DNA from: CAYFMP01 sp964344215 | GTDB lineage: Bacteria > Pseudomonadota > Alphaproteobacteria > Rhodospirillales > Casp-alpha2 | Direction: 5' to 3' | Length of the DNA stretch: 50,731 nucleotides | Assembly (NCBI GenBank): GCA_964344215.1 | Contig: CAYFMP010000022.1 | Span: forward strand, 1-50,731 | Position numbers and translations under genes: made by a program | The notes under the pieces: model-generated | The model's database searches: none | What the model was told of the DNA's origin: nothing | Seen by the model: the letters and a program-made list of their open reading frames with translations, nothing else | Shown here: positions 33,878-43,785 of the stretch, one piece after another | Position numbering within the stretch: position 1 is the stretch's first letter | Layout: every line of letters begins with the position of its first letter

Positions 33878-34648
33878 ATGGCGACCGAGAAACTCACCTT
33901 TACCGGGGCCTTCGGCGACGAGTTGTCGGCTCGCCTCGACGTGCCGGACGACGGACCGCCCAGCGCCATCGTTCTATTCGCGCACTGCTTCACCGGCTCG
34001 AAGGATGTGTTGGCCGCGGTGCGCATCGCCAAGGCGCTGTGGCTTCGCGGCTTCGGCGTGTTCCGCTTCGATTTCACCGGACTCGGCGAAAGCGAGGGCG
34101 ACTTCGCCAACACGACGTTTTCGTCCAATGTCGGCGATCTTGTCGCCGCCGCAGACTACTTGCGCGACAGCCGCCAGGCGCCGTCGGTGCTGATCGGCCA
34201 CAGTCTCGGCGGCGCCGCAGTGCTGGCCGCCGCCGGCAATATCCCCGAGGTCCGCGCCGTCTGCACGATCGGCGCACCAGCCGACCCCGAGCACGTCGTG
34301 CATCACTTCGAAGACCACCGCGAGACCATCGAGGCCGACGGCGAGGCCGAGGTCAGCATCGGCGGCAGGCCGTTCCGCATTAGAAGCGACTTCCTCGAAG
34401 ACATCGCCGGCCAGCGCCTGCACGACCGCATCGCCGGCCTGAAACGGGCATTGCTGGTGTTTCACAGTCCCATCGACGACACCGTCGGCATCGAGAACGC
34501 CGGCGAGATCTACCAGGCGGCGCGCCATCCGAAGAGCTTCGTCTGTTTGGACGGCGCCGACCACCTCTTGACCAGCCGCCCCGACGCCTACTACGTGGCC
34601 GAGGTCGTCAGCGCCTGGGCCGGCCGCTACATCGACGGAGGTGCCTAG
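33878..34648 (+). CDS. Alpha/beta hydrolase of the OsmC-associated type
   Basis: A 256-residue cytoplasmic alpha/beta hydrolase. The N-terminal FTGAFGDELSARLDVPDDGPPSAIVLFAHCFTGSKD, the GLGESEGDF loop, nucleophile IGHSLGGAAVLAAA, acid in SPIDDTVGIENA and His in GADHLLTS fit the hydrolase domain often fused to OsmC in bifunctional proteins. Here it stands alone and no OsmC partner follows. GGAGGAGG just before the ATG at 33878 is a strong ribosome site. The substrate is unknown. Confidence 0.83.
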   Translation: MATEKLTFTGAFGDELSARLDVPDDGPPSAIVLFAHCFTGSKDVLAAVRIAKALWLRGFGVFRFDFTGLGESEGDFANTTFSSNVGDLVAAADYLRDSRQAPSVLIGHSLGGAAVLAAAGNIPEVRAVCTIGAPADPEHVVHHFEDHRETIEADGEAEVSIGGRPFRIRSDFLEDIAGQRLHDRIAGLKRALLVFHSPIDDTVGIENAGEIYQAARHPKSFVCLDGADHLLTSRPDAYYVAEVVSAWAGRYIDGGA

Positions 34649-34831
34649 AGCAGATCATGTTTTGTCGGAATCGCCCGGGCGATCCGTCAAAGCATGTGAA
34701 TCTGCTCTACGTCATTGAAACCGATCGGATTCACACGTTTTGTCGTCGACACCTCGGGTTTCCGACAAAACGTGATCCGATCTAGAGGGCGATCGTTTCG
34801 AATCTTTTCATATTGAAACGCGAATCGCCCT
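34647..34831. repeat. Cluster of palindromic intergenic repeats
   Basis: Several inverted repeats fill the gap between two convergent genes. AGAGCAGAT (34647-34655) pairs with ATCTGCTCT (34700-34708). GTGAATC (34696-34702) pairs with GATTCAC (34728-34734). An 18-base arm at 34653-34670 pairs with one at 34760-34777 with one mismatch. AGGGCGAT (34786-34793) pairs with ATCGCCCT (34824-34831). The style is that of REP/MITE-like extragenic palindromes in alphaproteobacteria. They may also serve as a bidirectional terminator. Confidence 0.7.
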
Positions 34832-34853
34832 CGACCCGGAAATTCGCTGCGTT

Positions 34854-35876
34854 TCAGACCGAGGCGGAAACCCGGTTGCGGCCTTTGCTCTTTGCTTCAT
34901 AGAGGGCCTGATCGGCGCGGCTGACGAAGGCGCTGAGCGGTTCGCCCTTGACCAGTTCGGCGACGCCGATGGAGACGGTGACCGTGCCGAAGGATTGCCC
35001 GGTCTGGCGATTGACCAGATCGCGCGCCGATATCCGCTGGCGAATGGCGTCGGCCACCCGGACGGCGCCCTCGAGATCGGTGCCAGGCAGGATTACTGAA
35101 AACTCCTCGCCGCCGTAGCGAGCCGCTGTGTCCTGGTCCTTGATGGTCTGGGTCATGATGTCGGCCAGGATGACCAGCACGTTGTCGCCGGCCTGATGGC
35201 CGTGGGCGTCGTTGAACGCCTTGAAGTGATCGACGTCGAGCATCAACAGGCTCAGCTTGCGGCGCGCTCCCGTCGCGCTTATCGCCTTGCGCAACTGGGC
35301 GTCGAACATCTTGCGGTTGGCGATCCCGGTCAGCGGATCGGTCAGGGCCTGGCGGCGCATGTCGTCGAGGTCCTGGCGCAGGCGCGAAATGGTGCCGCTC
35401 GATTCCGAGAGCCGCGCTTCGAGCTTCCGGTTGCGCTCCAGCATGTTCTCGGTCGCCATCAGAATGGCTTCGATGGCCGGCGCCAGTTTCTCGCCGCCGT
35501 CGGCCACTTCGAGAAGCCCCGAAAACGTCTCCAGGCTGTTTGAGAACTGGGACGTTTCCTCGCCGGCGCCGGTCAGGTGATCGAGCACCAGGCGCAATTC
35601 GTTGACGATCCGGCCGGAGGTGACGGCGATGGCGGCACTGTCCACCGACGGGCCGAAGAAGCGGTCATGGATTTCCAGGTTGTCGGCTTCCGTCAGCGGC
35701 TCTCTGGAAGCCCTCTTGCCATCCATGGCCTGGAGGAGTTCGGGATCGTCGCCGGACAGATAGTGGAACCAGACGACGAAATTCTCGGGCACCGGCGGCA
35801 CCCCGGCCGCAGCCATTTCCCGCAATGCCCGGGCCGCCAGAGCAACTGCGGCTTCCATCGAATCGTAGGCCGACAT
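34854..35876 (-). CDS. GGDEF diguanylate cyclase
   Basis: A 340-residue predicted diguanylate cyclase making c-di-GMP from GTP. The N-terminal 170 residues are helical (FVVWFHYLSGDDPELL) and end in a coiled coil; the C-terminal 165 residues form the GGDEF domain (DPLTGIANRKMFD, LMLDVDHFKAFND, RYGGEEF). The active-site GGEEF is intact. The position of the inhibitory RxxD site reads KDQD, so feedback inhibition may be weak. No membrane segment is seen. It lies 18 bases after the EAL gene on the same strand, so synthesis and breakdown functions are probably coexpressed. Confidence 0.9.
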   Translation of the reverse strand: MSAYDSMEAAVALAARALREMAAAGVPPVPENFVVWFHYLSGDDPELLQAMDGKRASREPLTEADNLEIHDRFFGPSVDSAAIAVTSGRIVNELRLVLDHLTGAGEETSQFSNSLETFSGLLEVADGGEKLAPAIEAILMATENMLERNRKLEARLSESSGTISRLRQDLDDMRRQALTDPLTGIANRKMFDAQLRKAISATGARRKLSLLMLDVDHFKAFNDAHGHQAGDNVLVILADIMTQTIKDQDTAARYGGEEFSVILPGTDLEGAVRVADAIRQRISARDLVNRQTGQSFGTVTVSIGVAELVKGEPLSAFVSRADQALYEAKSKGRNRVSASV

Positions 35877-35894
35877 GGTTCGATATCCCCGCTC

Positions 35895-37580
35895 CTACTT
35901 GTCGTAGTTGAGCGGGTTGGAGTCGGGCTTGCCGAAATACCAGCCCTGGCCCAGGTGAACGCCGCACTCGGCCAGGAACGCCGCCAACGGCTCGTCCTCG
36001 ACCATCTCGGCGATGGTCTCGACCCCCATTTCGTCGCACAGCGATGCCATCGAGGCGAGAAACGCCTTGCCCTTGTCGGTGGCGTAGGCGCGCTTGACGA
36101 CCGGACCGTCGAACTTGACGGTATCGACGTCGAACGAATTGAGGTAGTCGAAGCTGGCCGCACCGGCCCCGAAATCGTCGAGCGCCACCTGAAAGCCCTT
36201 CTTGCGGAAACTCTGGATGGTGGCGTTGACGCCTTCCAGGTCTTCGATCTCGGCCGATTCGGTGATCTCGATGGTGAACGCCTTTTGAATGTCCGGATGG
36301 CGGGCCAACAGCCGGTGCATGCGGCCGACGAATTCGGTGTCGCCAATCGAGTTGCCCGATATGTTGACGGCCAGCGGCGGAATGGTGCCGATCCCGAATT
36401 TCTCGACCGCCTCGATCGCCTTTTCGGCGACCACATAGTCGAACTCGGATATGATGCCGACCTCCTCGGCCATGGAGATCAGCTTGTAGGGCGACGCATC
36501 GCCGCCGCCACCGCGGAACCGGGTCAGCGCCTCCAGATGATGGACCTTGCCGGTCCTGAGATCGCAGATCGGCATGAACACCAAATCGAAGTGCTTGGTC
36601 TCGCAGACCTTCTTGAAGGCCTCGACCGCCTTCATGGTCTCGGCCATCTTGACCTGCAGCATCGACGAAAGGCTGGTCTCGCCGATCTCGCCCTTGTTTT
36701 TGGAGAACTCCTGCATGGTATAGAGCAGCGCCTTGGTCATCTGCTCCTCGGACATGCCGGCGGTGTCGGCATCGACCGTGGTCGTCGCCGAAGTCAATTC
36801 CAGCCCGCCCGGGTGGATGCCCTTGGTGGCTTCCTCGATCTCGCGGCCGACGGCGTCGGCGTCGACATCGGCGCCGTGCACGAAGCTGAAGCTTTCCTCG
36901 TCGATGCGCCCGGCGGTGTCGCCGCCCAGCGAATGGCCCTTCAGGATGCCGCCGATGGTGTCCATGACCTCGACCTGGGATTCGGTCGACAACTCGCCCT
37001 TCATCTGCTCCAGGTTCTCGATCCGGACCATGGTCATCTTGGCGTCGCCGCCGGCGTCCTGGTAGGACTTGATGCGGTCGGCGGCGACCGATCCGAACGA
37101 TTCCTGCGTCAGCACGCCGGCTTCGATGTCGCGGTCGCTCTTGCGTTGCCTGGGCTTGGCCAGCTTGCGCGGCGACAGCTTGACGGCAATGAAGAAATGG
37201 TTGTTGAAGTCGGGCACCCGGTAGCCGGCGATGGCGGCCTCGGCGGCGGCGCCGTTGGCGAGGATGAGGTGGACGGGGATATCGTCGATGCGCCCTTCGG
37301 CGCCGGCCGCGTCGAGCAATTCGATCACCAGGCCGCGGTCCTTGACGTCGAGCATGCCGGGAAACGACTGGCCCGACAGGTCCTTCGGCGTCTTCCCGAA
37401 CAAAGCCTGCGTGGTGCCGGCGGCAAACACGATGTTGTGGGCGTTATCGAGTTCGAACAGCAGGTCGGCGCGGCAGAAGGCCAGCGCCACGAACCGTCGG
37501 GTGCGCTCGGCCGCCGCCGCCGCTGGGTCGCTCGCGACGGCCGCCTCTTGCGCAGGCGCCTGTGATGGTTGTGTCACCAT
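35895..37580 (-). CDS. EAL-domain c-di-GMP phosphodiesterase with PAS-like N-terminus
   Basis: A 561-residue protein. A PAS-like region (AFCRADLLFELDNAHNIVFAAGTTQALFG, about 35-110) is followed by a degenerate GGDEF-like linker, then an EAL domain (about 310-550). Catalytic features are HHLEALTRFR, AVNISGNS, TIEITESAEI, LDDFGAGAASFDYL, VKFDG, ETIAEMVED and GQGWYFGKP, all consistent with an active phosphodiesterase. No membrane segment. First gene of the EAL-GGDEF pair. Confidence 0.88.
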   Translation of the reverse strand: MVTQPSQAPAQEAAVASDPAAAAAERTRRFVALAFCRADLLFELDNAHNIVFAAGTTQALFGKTPKDLSGQSFPGMLDVKDRGLVIELLDAAGAEGRIDDIPVHLILANGAAAEAAIAGYRVPDFNNHFFIAVKLSPRKLAKPRQRKSDRDIEAGVLTQESFGSVAADRIKSYQDAGGDAKMTMVRIENLEQMKGELSTESQVEVMDTIGGILKGHSLGGDTAGRIDEESFSFVHGADVDADAVGREIEEATKGIHPGGLELTSATTTVDADTAGMSEEQMTKALLYTMQEFSKNKGEIGETSLSSMLQVKMAETMKAVEAFKKVCETKHFDLVFMPICDLRTGKVHHLEALTRFRGGGGDASPYKLISMAEEVGIISEFDYVVAEKAIEAVEKFGIGTIPPLAVNISGNSIGDTEFVGRMHRLLARHPDIQKAFTIEITESAEIEDLEGVNATIQSFRKKGFQVALDDFGAGAASFDYLNSFDVDTVKFDGPVVKRAYATDKGKAFLASMASLCDEMGVETIAEMVEDEPLAAFLAECGVHLGQGWYFGKPDSNPLNYDK

Positions 37581-37687
37581 CGATCAGCCAACTCGATACC
37601 TACCCGCTCCCGGCCACTGCATCCTCCCTATGCGGGGCATCCCGGATTGTAGCGTCGGCCGCCTCATATTGATATGCCGAAAATGCC

Positions 37688-38467
37688 CTAAAAGGTGCCG
37701 GGGTATCCGCCGCCGTCGATCAGTAGGTTCTGGCCGGTGATGTAACCGGCCTGGGCCGAACAGACGAAGGCGCACAACTCGCCGAACTCGGCCGGTTCGC
37801 CGAATCGTCCGGCCGGGTTGGCGGCGGCGCGCTCGGCCGCCACTTCGTCGAGCGGACGTCCGGCTTTCTCGGCCGTCACCGCAATGTTGGACATCAGCCG
37901 GTCGGTATTGAAGGGACCCGGCAGGATGGCGTTGATGGTGACGTTGTGGCGGACCGTCTTGCGAGCGATGCCGGCGACGAACCCGGTCAAGCCGGAACGG
38001 GCGCCGTTGCTTAAGCCCAGGATCTCGATCGGCGCCTTGACGGCGCTCGACGTGATGTTGACGATGCGCCCGAAGCGGCGCTCGATCATGCCATCCACCG
38101 TCGCTTTGATCATGAAGATGGGGGTCAGCATGTTGGCGTCGACGGCGGCGATCCAATGGTCGCGGTCCCAATCCCGAAAATCGCCCGGCGGCGGCCCGCC
38201 GGCATTGTTGACCAGGATATCCGGCGCCGGACAGGCGTCGAGGACGGCGGCCCGCCCCTGTTCGGTGGTGATGTCGCAGACGACGGGCGTGACGGCGCCG
38301 CCGCCGAGTCCGCGGATCTCGTCGGCCGCCTCCTCCAAGGGGTCGGGCGTGCGCGCGCAGATGGTGACGTCGACCCCCTCGCGCGCCAGCGATACGGCAC
38401 AGGCCTTTCCCAACCCCTTGCTGGCGGCGCAGACGATGGCTTTCTTGCCGTCAATACCCAAATTCAT
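37688..38467 (-). CDS. SDR family oxidoreductase with altered active site
   Basis: A 259-residue short-chain dehydrogenase/reductase. The NADP(H)-binding motif is AASKGLGKACAVSLAREG, NNAGG is present, and the structural Ser lies in NITSSAVK. The normal YxxxK catalytic pair is replaced: the aligned segment reads SNGARSG, with Tyr to Ser and Lys to Arg. The C-terminus GQNLLIDGGGYPGTF is typical of FabG-like SDRs. It may bind a substrate without catalysis or use another mechanism. It is the last gene of the DUF2066-hdaA operon, three bases after hdaA. Confidence 0.85.
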   Translation of the reverse strand: MNLGIDGKKAIVCAASKGLGKACAVSLAREGVDVTICARTPDPLEEAADEIRGLGGGAVTPVVCDITTEQGRAAVLDACPAPDILVNNAGGPPPGDFRDWDRDHWIAAVDANMLTPIFMIKATVDGMIERRFGRIVNITSSAVKAPIEILGLSNGARSGLTGFVAGIARKTVRHNVTINAILPGPFNTDRLMSNIAVTAEKAGRPLDEVAAERAAANPAGRFGEPAEFGELCAFVCSAQAGYITGQNLLIDGGGYPGTF

Positions 38468-38470
38468 GGT

Positions 38471-39154
38471 TCAGACTCCGTTGTTGTCGGTGATTTCATT
38501 CAAGACGCGTTTTATCAGGGGCACCGTGATGCGGCGCCGTTCGGCCAGGGCCAAACGGTCGGTGGCCGTGACGACGCGCCGGGCCGCCTCGAAAGACCGC
38601 TCCATCCGGGGCAGCAGGAACCGCACGACGCCGGCCTCGACCCGAAGCTGGCGGTCGTTGAAAAGCTTGACCAGGACGGCTGCGATCAGGGCGTCGTCGG
38701 GCGGCTCGATGACGACCGCGGTCGCCGCGTTCAGCCGCGAGGCCAGGTCCGGCAGCCGGACGGGCCAGCGCGCCGGTGGCCGGCGGCCGGTCAGCAACAT
38801 GTGCCGGCCGGCCTCGGCCAGACCGTTGTAGAGGTGCAGGAGCGGCGCTTCGAGGGCTTCGCCGAGGGCGCGGTCGCCGTCCTCGAAAATGACCGGACCG
38901 GAGAATTCCCGAGCCGCGTCGGAGAGATCGGCGGCGGTTGCCACCCGGGCGCCGCTGGCGGCCCGGAACACTTCGGCCAGGTGGCTCTTGCCGCAACCGG
39001 CCGGACCGTGCAGCGCCAGGGCCGGTCCCGGCCAGTCCGGCCAGCGGTCGATCCAGGCGACCGCGTCGCGGTTGCTGTCGACGACCAGAAAGTCCTCGCC
39101 GGTCAGGGCCGGGCGATGGTCGAATTCGAGAGGCAGCTGCGAGGTCGAACTCAC
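38471..39154 (-). CDS. hdaA: HdaA, DnaA-related regulator of replication initiation
   Basis: A 227-residue AAA+ protein related to DnaA domain III. In alphaproteobacteria HdaA works with the replicative clamp to inactivate DnaA-ATP. The N-terminus carries the clamp-binding motif QLPLEF (about residues 6-11). Walker A is HGPAGCGKSHL (about 48-58), and the C-terminal lid region (SFEAARRVVTATDRLALAERR) is present. The GTG at 39154 overlaps the PerM stop (GTGA). In many relatives hdaA is followed by ppk; here an SDR follows. Confidence 0.9.
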   Translation of the reverse strand: MSSTSQLPLEFDHRPALTGEDFLVVDSNRDAVAWIDRWPDWPGPALALHGPAGCGKSHLAEVFRAASGARVATAADLSDAAREFSGPVIFEDGDRALGEALEAPLLHLYNGLAEAGRHMLLTGRRPPARWPVRLPDLASRLNAATAVVIEPPDDALIAAVLVKLFNDRQLRVEAGVVRFLLPRMERSFEAARRVVTATDRLALAERRRITVPLIKRVLNEITDNNGV

Positions 39155-40230
39155 CGACCGGCGCTCCCGTCGCCGCCGTTGCCGCCGTAGAGCGGACTCT
39201 GCAGATAGCGCTCGAGCCCGAAGCGGGCGACGACGCCGATGACGGCGGTCGCCGGAACCGCAAGCAGCACGCCGGTGAAGTCGAACAGCGCACCACCGGC
39301 CAACAACGCGAAAATGATCCAGACCGGGTGCAGCCCGACCTTGTCGCCGACCAGCCTCGGCGTCAAAACGTAGGATTCGAGGGTCTGCCCGAACAGGAAG
39401 ACAGCGGCCACCAGAACCACCGGCAGCCATTCGGTGAATTGAAATAGGGCGATGCCGACACCGACGATAAGACCGATAGCGGCGCCGACGTAGGGAACGA
39501 ACGAGATCAAACCGGCGCCGATGCCGACCAGCAGACCCGATTTCAGCCCGATCACCGACAAGCCGAGCCCGTAGATCACCGCCAACACCAGGCAAACGCT
39601 GGCTTGGCCGCGCACGAAAGCGGCCAAGGTACGGTCGATCTCGGACAGTTGTTGGCGAATCGCCGGCGCCGCCGGGCGCGGCAGCCAGGAATCGACCCTA
39701 GCTGTGATCAGATCCCAGTCGCGCAGCAGATAGAAAGCGACCACCGGGGTGATGACGAGCAGCGAAAGGAGGTTGAGAAACGCGACGCCGCCGCTCCACA
39801 TCCCGACCAGGACGTCGCTCAGCCACTTGACGGCGCTGCCGGCGAAGGCGCCGGCGGCGGACCTAATTTCATCCACGAGCTCGGCCGAGAGGTCAGCGCG
39901 CACGCGTTCGCGCAGCGGTTCGGCGTAACTGCGCAGCGATTCGACGGCGCCCGGTACCAAGCCGGCCAATTCCAGGATCTGCCCGTGCAGCAACGGCGCC
40001 AACAGCATCAGCAGGCTGAGGCCGGCGACGAAAAAGGCGAGCAGGATGACGAAGGTCGCAAGCCCCCTCGAAAAACCCGCCTCTTCCAGCCGGTCGGCCA
40101 CCGGATCGAGGAAATAGGCGACCGCCATACCGGCCACGAACGGCAGCAGCATCCCGCTCAACAGGTGCAGGAGCACCGCCACGACGGCCAACCCGGTCAG
40201 CCACAACGCCATTTTCTTCTCGCGGCTCAA
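39151..40230 (-). CDS. AI-2E/PerM family membrane protein
   Basis: A 359-residue integral membrane protein of the AI-2E transporter/PerM family, with about eight transmembrane helices. Features are LLPFVAGMAVAYFLDPVADRLE near the N-terminus, PVVAFYLLRDWD, SFVPYVGAAIGLIVGVG, GQTLESYVLTPRLVGDKVGLHPVWIIFALLAGG and the C-terminal SPLYGG. The TTG at 40230 overlaps the preceding stop (TTGA) and gives the family's usual N-terminus; an ATG six codons later is the alternative. Transport substrate is not known. Confidence 0.87.
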   Translation of the reverse strand: MSREKKMALWLTGLAVVAVLLHLLSGMLLPFVAGMAVAYFLDPVADRLEEAGFSRGLATFVILLAFFVAGLSLLMLLAPLLHGQILELAGLVPGAVESLRSYAEPLRERVRADLSAELVDEIRSAAGAFAGSAVKWLSDVLVGMWSGGVAFLNLLSLLVITPVVAFYLLRDWDLITARVDSWLPRPAAPAIRQQLSEIDRTLAAFVRGQASVCLVLAVIYGLGLSVIGLKSGLLVGIGAGLISFVPYVGAAIGLIVGVGIALFQFTEWLPVVLVAAVFLFGQTLESYVLTPRLVGDKVGLHPVWIIFALLAGGALFDFTGVLLAVPATAVIGVVARFGLERYLQSPLYGGNGGDGSAGR

Positions 40231-40799
40231 GCGCCCTCCTCGCGGTCGCCCGTCGACCCGGCCTCCTCCATCTCCTGGGCCAGGCGCGTCCACATCATCA
40301 CGTAGGTGCCGCCGGACGCCAGCGTCGTCGCCGCAACGATATAGACCATCATACCGATTATTCCACGGTCATCGACAGCATAGCCCTCGACGCCGAGCAC
40401 GCTAACCGCCAACACCAGTTGCGCAAACGTGTTGACCTTGCTGACCAGCAGCGGCGCGATGGCGAGCGTCTGGGTCAGGGTCTGGAACAGCATGGCGCCG
40501 CCGACGATGAGCACGTCCCGAAACACGACCATGATCACCAGCCACACCGGCATCTGTCCTTCGTGACCCAGGGTTACGTAGAGACAGACCAGAAGGATCT
40601 TGTCGGCGAGCGGATCGAGGTAGGCGCCGAGCACGGTTTCCGCCCTGAAATACTTGGCGATGATGCCGTCGATCGCATCGCTGAGAGCCGCCGCCAGCGA
40701 CAGCCAGAAGGCGACCAAGAACTCGCCGCCGAGGACCAGCCACACGACCACGGGGACGGCGAACAGCCGGGCCAGCGAAATGAAGTTGGGAAGGTTCAC
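40227..40799 (-). CDS. CDP-alcohol phosphatidyltransferase
   Basis: A 190-residue membrane enzyme of the CDP-alcohol phosphatidyltransferase family (PgsA/Cls-like), which joins a CDP-diacylglycerol phosphatidyl group to an alcohol such as glycerol-3-phosphate. The signature is SDAIDGIIAKYFRAETVLGAYLDPLADK: the conserved Asp residues are all present but the usual AR after DGxx reads AK. About five to six hydrophobic helices. Second gene of the operon, just after DUF2066. The acceptor alcohol is not certain. Confidence 0.88.
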   Translation of the reverse strand: MNLPNFISLARLFAVPVVVWLVLGGEFLVAFWLSLAAALSDAIDGIIAKYFRAETVLGAYLDPLADKILLVCLYVTLGHEGQMPVWLVIMVVFRDVLIVGGAMLFQTLTQTLAIAPLLVSKVNTFAQLVLAVSVLGVEGYAVDDRGIIGMMVYIVAATTLASGGTYVMMWTRLAQEMEEAGSTGDREEGA

Positions 40800-40815
40800 C
40801 GGAACGCGCCTGAAT

Positions 40816-41955
40816 TCAGGTTTGGCCGGGCTTGCCGTCGTCGGCCGTGCTCAACACCCACTCGTCCTCCTCCTTGCTCAGCGTCAGATCGGCCTGGATC
40901 AGGGCGACGGCCAGTTGATCGGGATTGCCGAGGTAATGCAAGTTGACGCGCACTTCGTCACGCGACAGCAGCACCATCTCGACACGGCGGATCAGGGTAA
41001 CGGTGTTGAGGCGATCGCGCACCGTCAGCCAGGTTTTCAGAGTATCGACGGGAACCGTCACCGCGGCGACGCCGATACTGTCGAACTCGAGCAGATTGCG
41101 TTGCTTCCATTCATCCTCAAGGCGGCGGGCGACGCCGTCGGCGGCGCGCGCCAACAGCGCTTCCGGCGTCTCGGCGGCGTCCTGGCGGAAAGTCAGCATA
41201 TCGGTGCGGTTTTCCTGCTCTTCGCTGAACCGGGTGATGTAGGCCTCGATCCGCGGACGGGCGACGGCGGCGTCCAATTGGCGGACAGCGACGACGACGG
41301 CGACTTCGGCGCTGCGGTAGCGCGCCGCGATCGCCGCCAGCCGCTGGCGGTCGCCCTTATGGGCCTGTTCGGCGCCGATCATGGCGATGTCGGCGAGATC
41401 GCCGATCGGCAGGGCGAACGGCACCAGGGAGCCGTTGCCGCTGCGCCCGGCCCAGGCGTCGCGCCACGGGTTGGGCTCGTCCCACAGGACCAGCGTGCCG
41501 GCCGCCTGATAGACCGGCAATACCAGGACCGCTTTGCTCGGCGTTTCGGCGAACGGAATGTCGAACTCGTTCAACAGCGCCCTTACCTCCGAGCGCTTGA
41601 AACGGACGCTGAGCTTGGCCAGATAGCGAACGGCCGAGGTCTTCTCGTCGGCGACCGCGAAATCCTTGACATAGGGTGCGATGTCGGTCGCCGCGAAGTC
41701 CGGCAGACGGGCGTGATCCTCCTGCAACGTCAGCCGTTCCAGCAGCTTGCGGAAGGCCAGCTTCTCACCGGCGCTCAAGGCCTGCTTGCGGGCCTCGGCG
41801 GCGGTCTCGGCGGTAACATCGACGGCGACGTCCGTGACCTCGTAGACATCGACCGGCGCCGCCGCGGCGGGCGCCGACCGGCCCGTCAGCACGGCGGCAC
41901 CGACTGCGGCGACAGCCACGGCCACCGTCCACCCAATCGGACGAATCTGGATCAT
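40816..41955 (-). CDS. DUF2066 family exported protein
   Basis: A 379-residue protein of the DUF2066 family, which has no assigned biochemical function. It has an N-terminal signal segment (IGWTVAVAVAAVGAAVLTGRSAPAAAAPVDVYEV), the conserved start VDVTAETAAEARKQALSAGEKLAFRKLLERL, and family stretches ETPSKAVLVLPVY and LWDEPNPWRDAW. First gene of the operon leading to HdaA and divergent from purM by 79 bases, a conserved alphaproteobacterial arrangement. Confidence 0.87.
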   Translation of the reverse strand: MIQIRPIGWTVAVAVAAVGAAVLTGRSAPAAAAPVDVYEVTDVAVDVTAETAAEARKQALSAGEKLAFRKLLERLTLQEDHARLPDFAATDIAPYVKDFAVADEKTSAVRYLAKLSVRFKRSEVRALLNEFDIPFAETPSKAVLVLPVYQAAGTLVLWDEPNPWRDAWAGRSGNGSLVPFALPIGDLADIAMIGAEQAHKGDRQRLAAIAARYRSAEVAVVVAVRQLDAAVARPRIEAYITRFSEEQENRTDMLTFRQDAAETPEALLARAADGVARRLEDEWKQRNLLEFDSIGVAAVTVPVDTLKTWLTVRDRLNTVTLIRRVEMVLLSRDEVRVNLHYLGNPDQLAVALIQADLTLSKEEDEWVLSTADDGKPGQT

Positions 41956-42034
41956 TGCAAACGGCCCGGATACATTTATCTTCTGCCCCCTCGGATGCGC
42001 TCCAATCTAACACAGCTCGACGCAGGAGAAAGCG

Positions 42035-43116
<1,082 letters not shown>

Positions 43117-43129
<13 letters not shown>

Positions 43130-43770
43130 AACTAGCCGTACTGATCTCGGGGCGCGGCTCCAACCTGAAAGCGCTGATCGAAGCCTGTGCCGAGGACTCC
43201 TATCCGGCCGAGATCGTTCTCGTCATCTCCAACAAACCGGACGCCAAGGGACTGGAATACGCCAAAGCGGCGAAGATTCCGACCCGGGTCATCGAGCGCG
43301 GCTCTCACGATAGTCGCGAGGGGTTCGACGCGGCGATGACGGGCGAAATCGAGGAATCCGGCGCCGGTCTGGTCTGTCTGGCCGGGTTCATGCGGATGCT
43401 GTCGGAGGATTTCGTCATCCGCTGGCGCGACCGCCTGATCAACATCCACCCTTCCCTGCTGCCGTCCTTCAAGGGCTTGGACGTGCACGAGCGGGTGCTC
43501 GAGGCCGGCGTCAAGTTGGCCGGCTGCACGGTGCATTTCGTGCGTCTCGGCATGGACGAAGGGCCGGTCGTCATCCAGGCCGCCGTACCGGTGCTGGCCG
43601 ACGACGACCCGGAAACCCTGGCCGCCCGCATTCTCCACGAGGAGCACCGCATCTACCCGGAAGCGATCCGGCTGATCGCCGAGGGGCGCGTCCGCGTCGT
43701 CGCCGGCCGCGCTTTCGTCGACGATGCACCGGCACCCGAGGGTGCGCTGATCAATCCGCTGCCGTCCTAG
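43117..43770 (+). CDS. purN: Phosphoribosylglycinamide formyltransferase
   Basis: A 217-residue GAR transformylase using 10-formyl-tetrahydrofolate in purine synthesis. Features are the phosphate-binding SGRGSNLKALI, SNKPDAKGL, the catalytic INIHPSLLPSFKG (Asn and His) and RLGMDEGPVVIQ (Asp). The ATG at 43117 follows AAGGAGG and overlaps the purM end by 13 bases, so translation is coupled. It ends 16 bases from the convergent ndk stop. Confidence 0.96.
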
Positions 43771-43785
43771 AAAATTGAGGAGATC

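Noticed and set aside
34790..34810. TTCGAATC as a tRNA T-loop
   Set aside because: No acceptor, anticodon or D-arm sequence around it; it belongs to the palindromic repeat.
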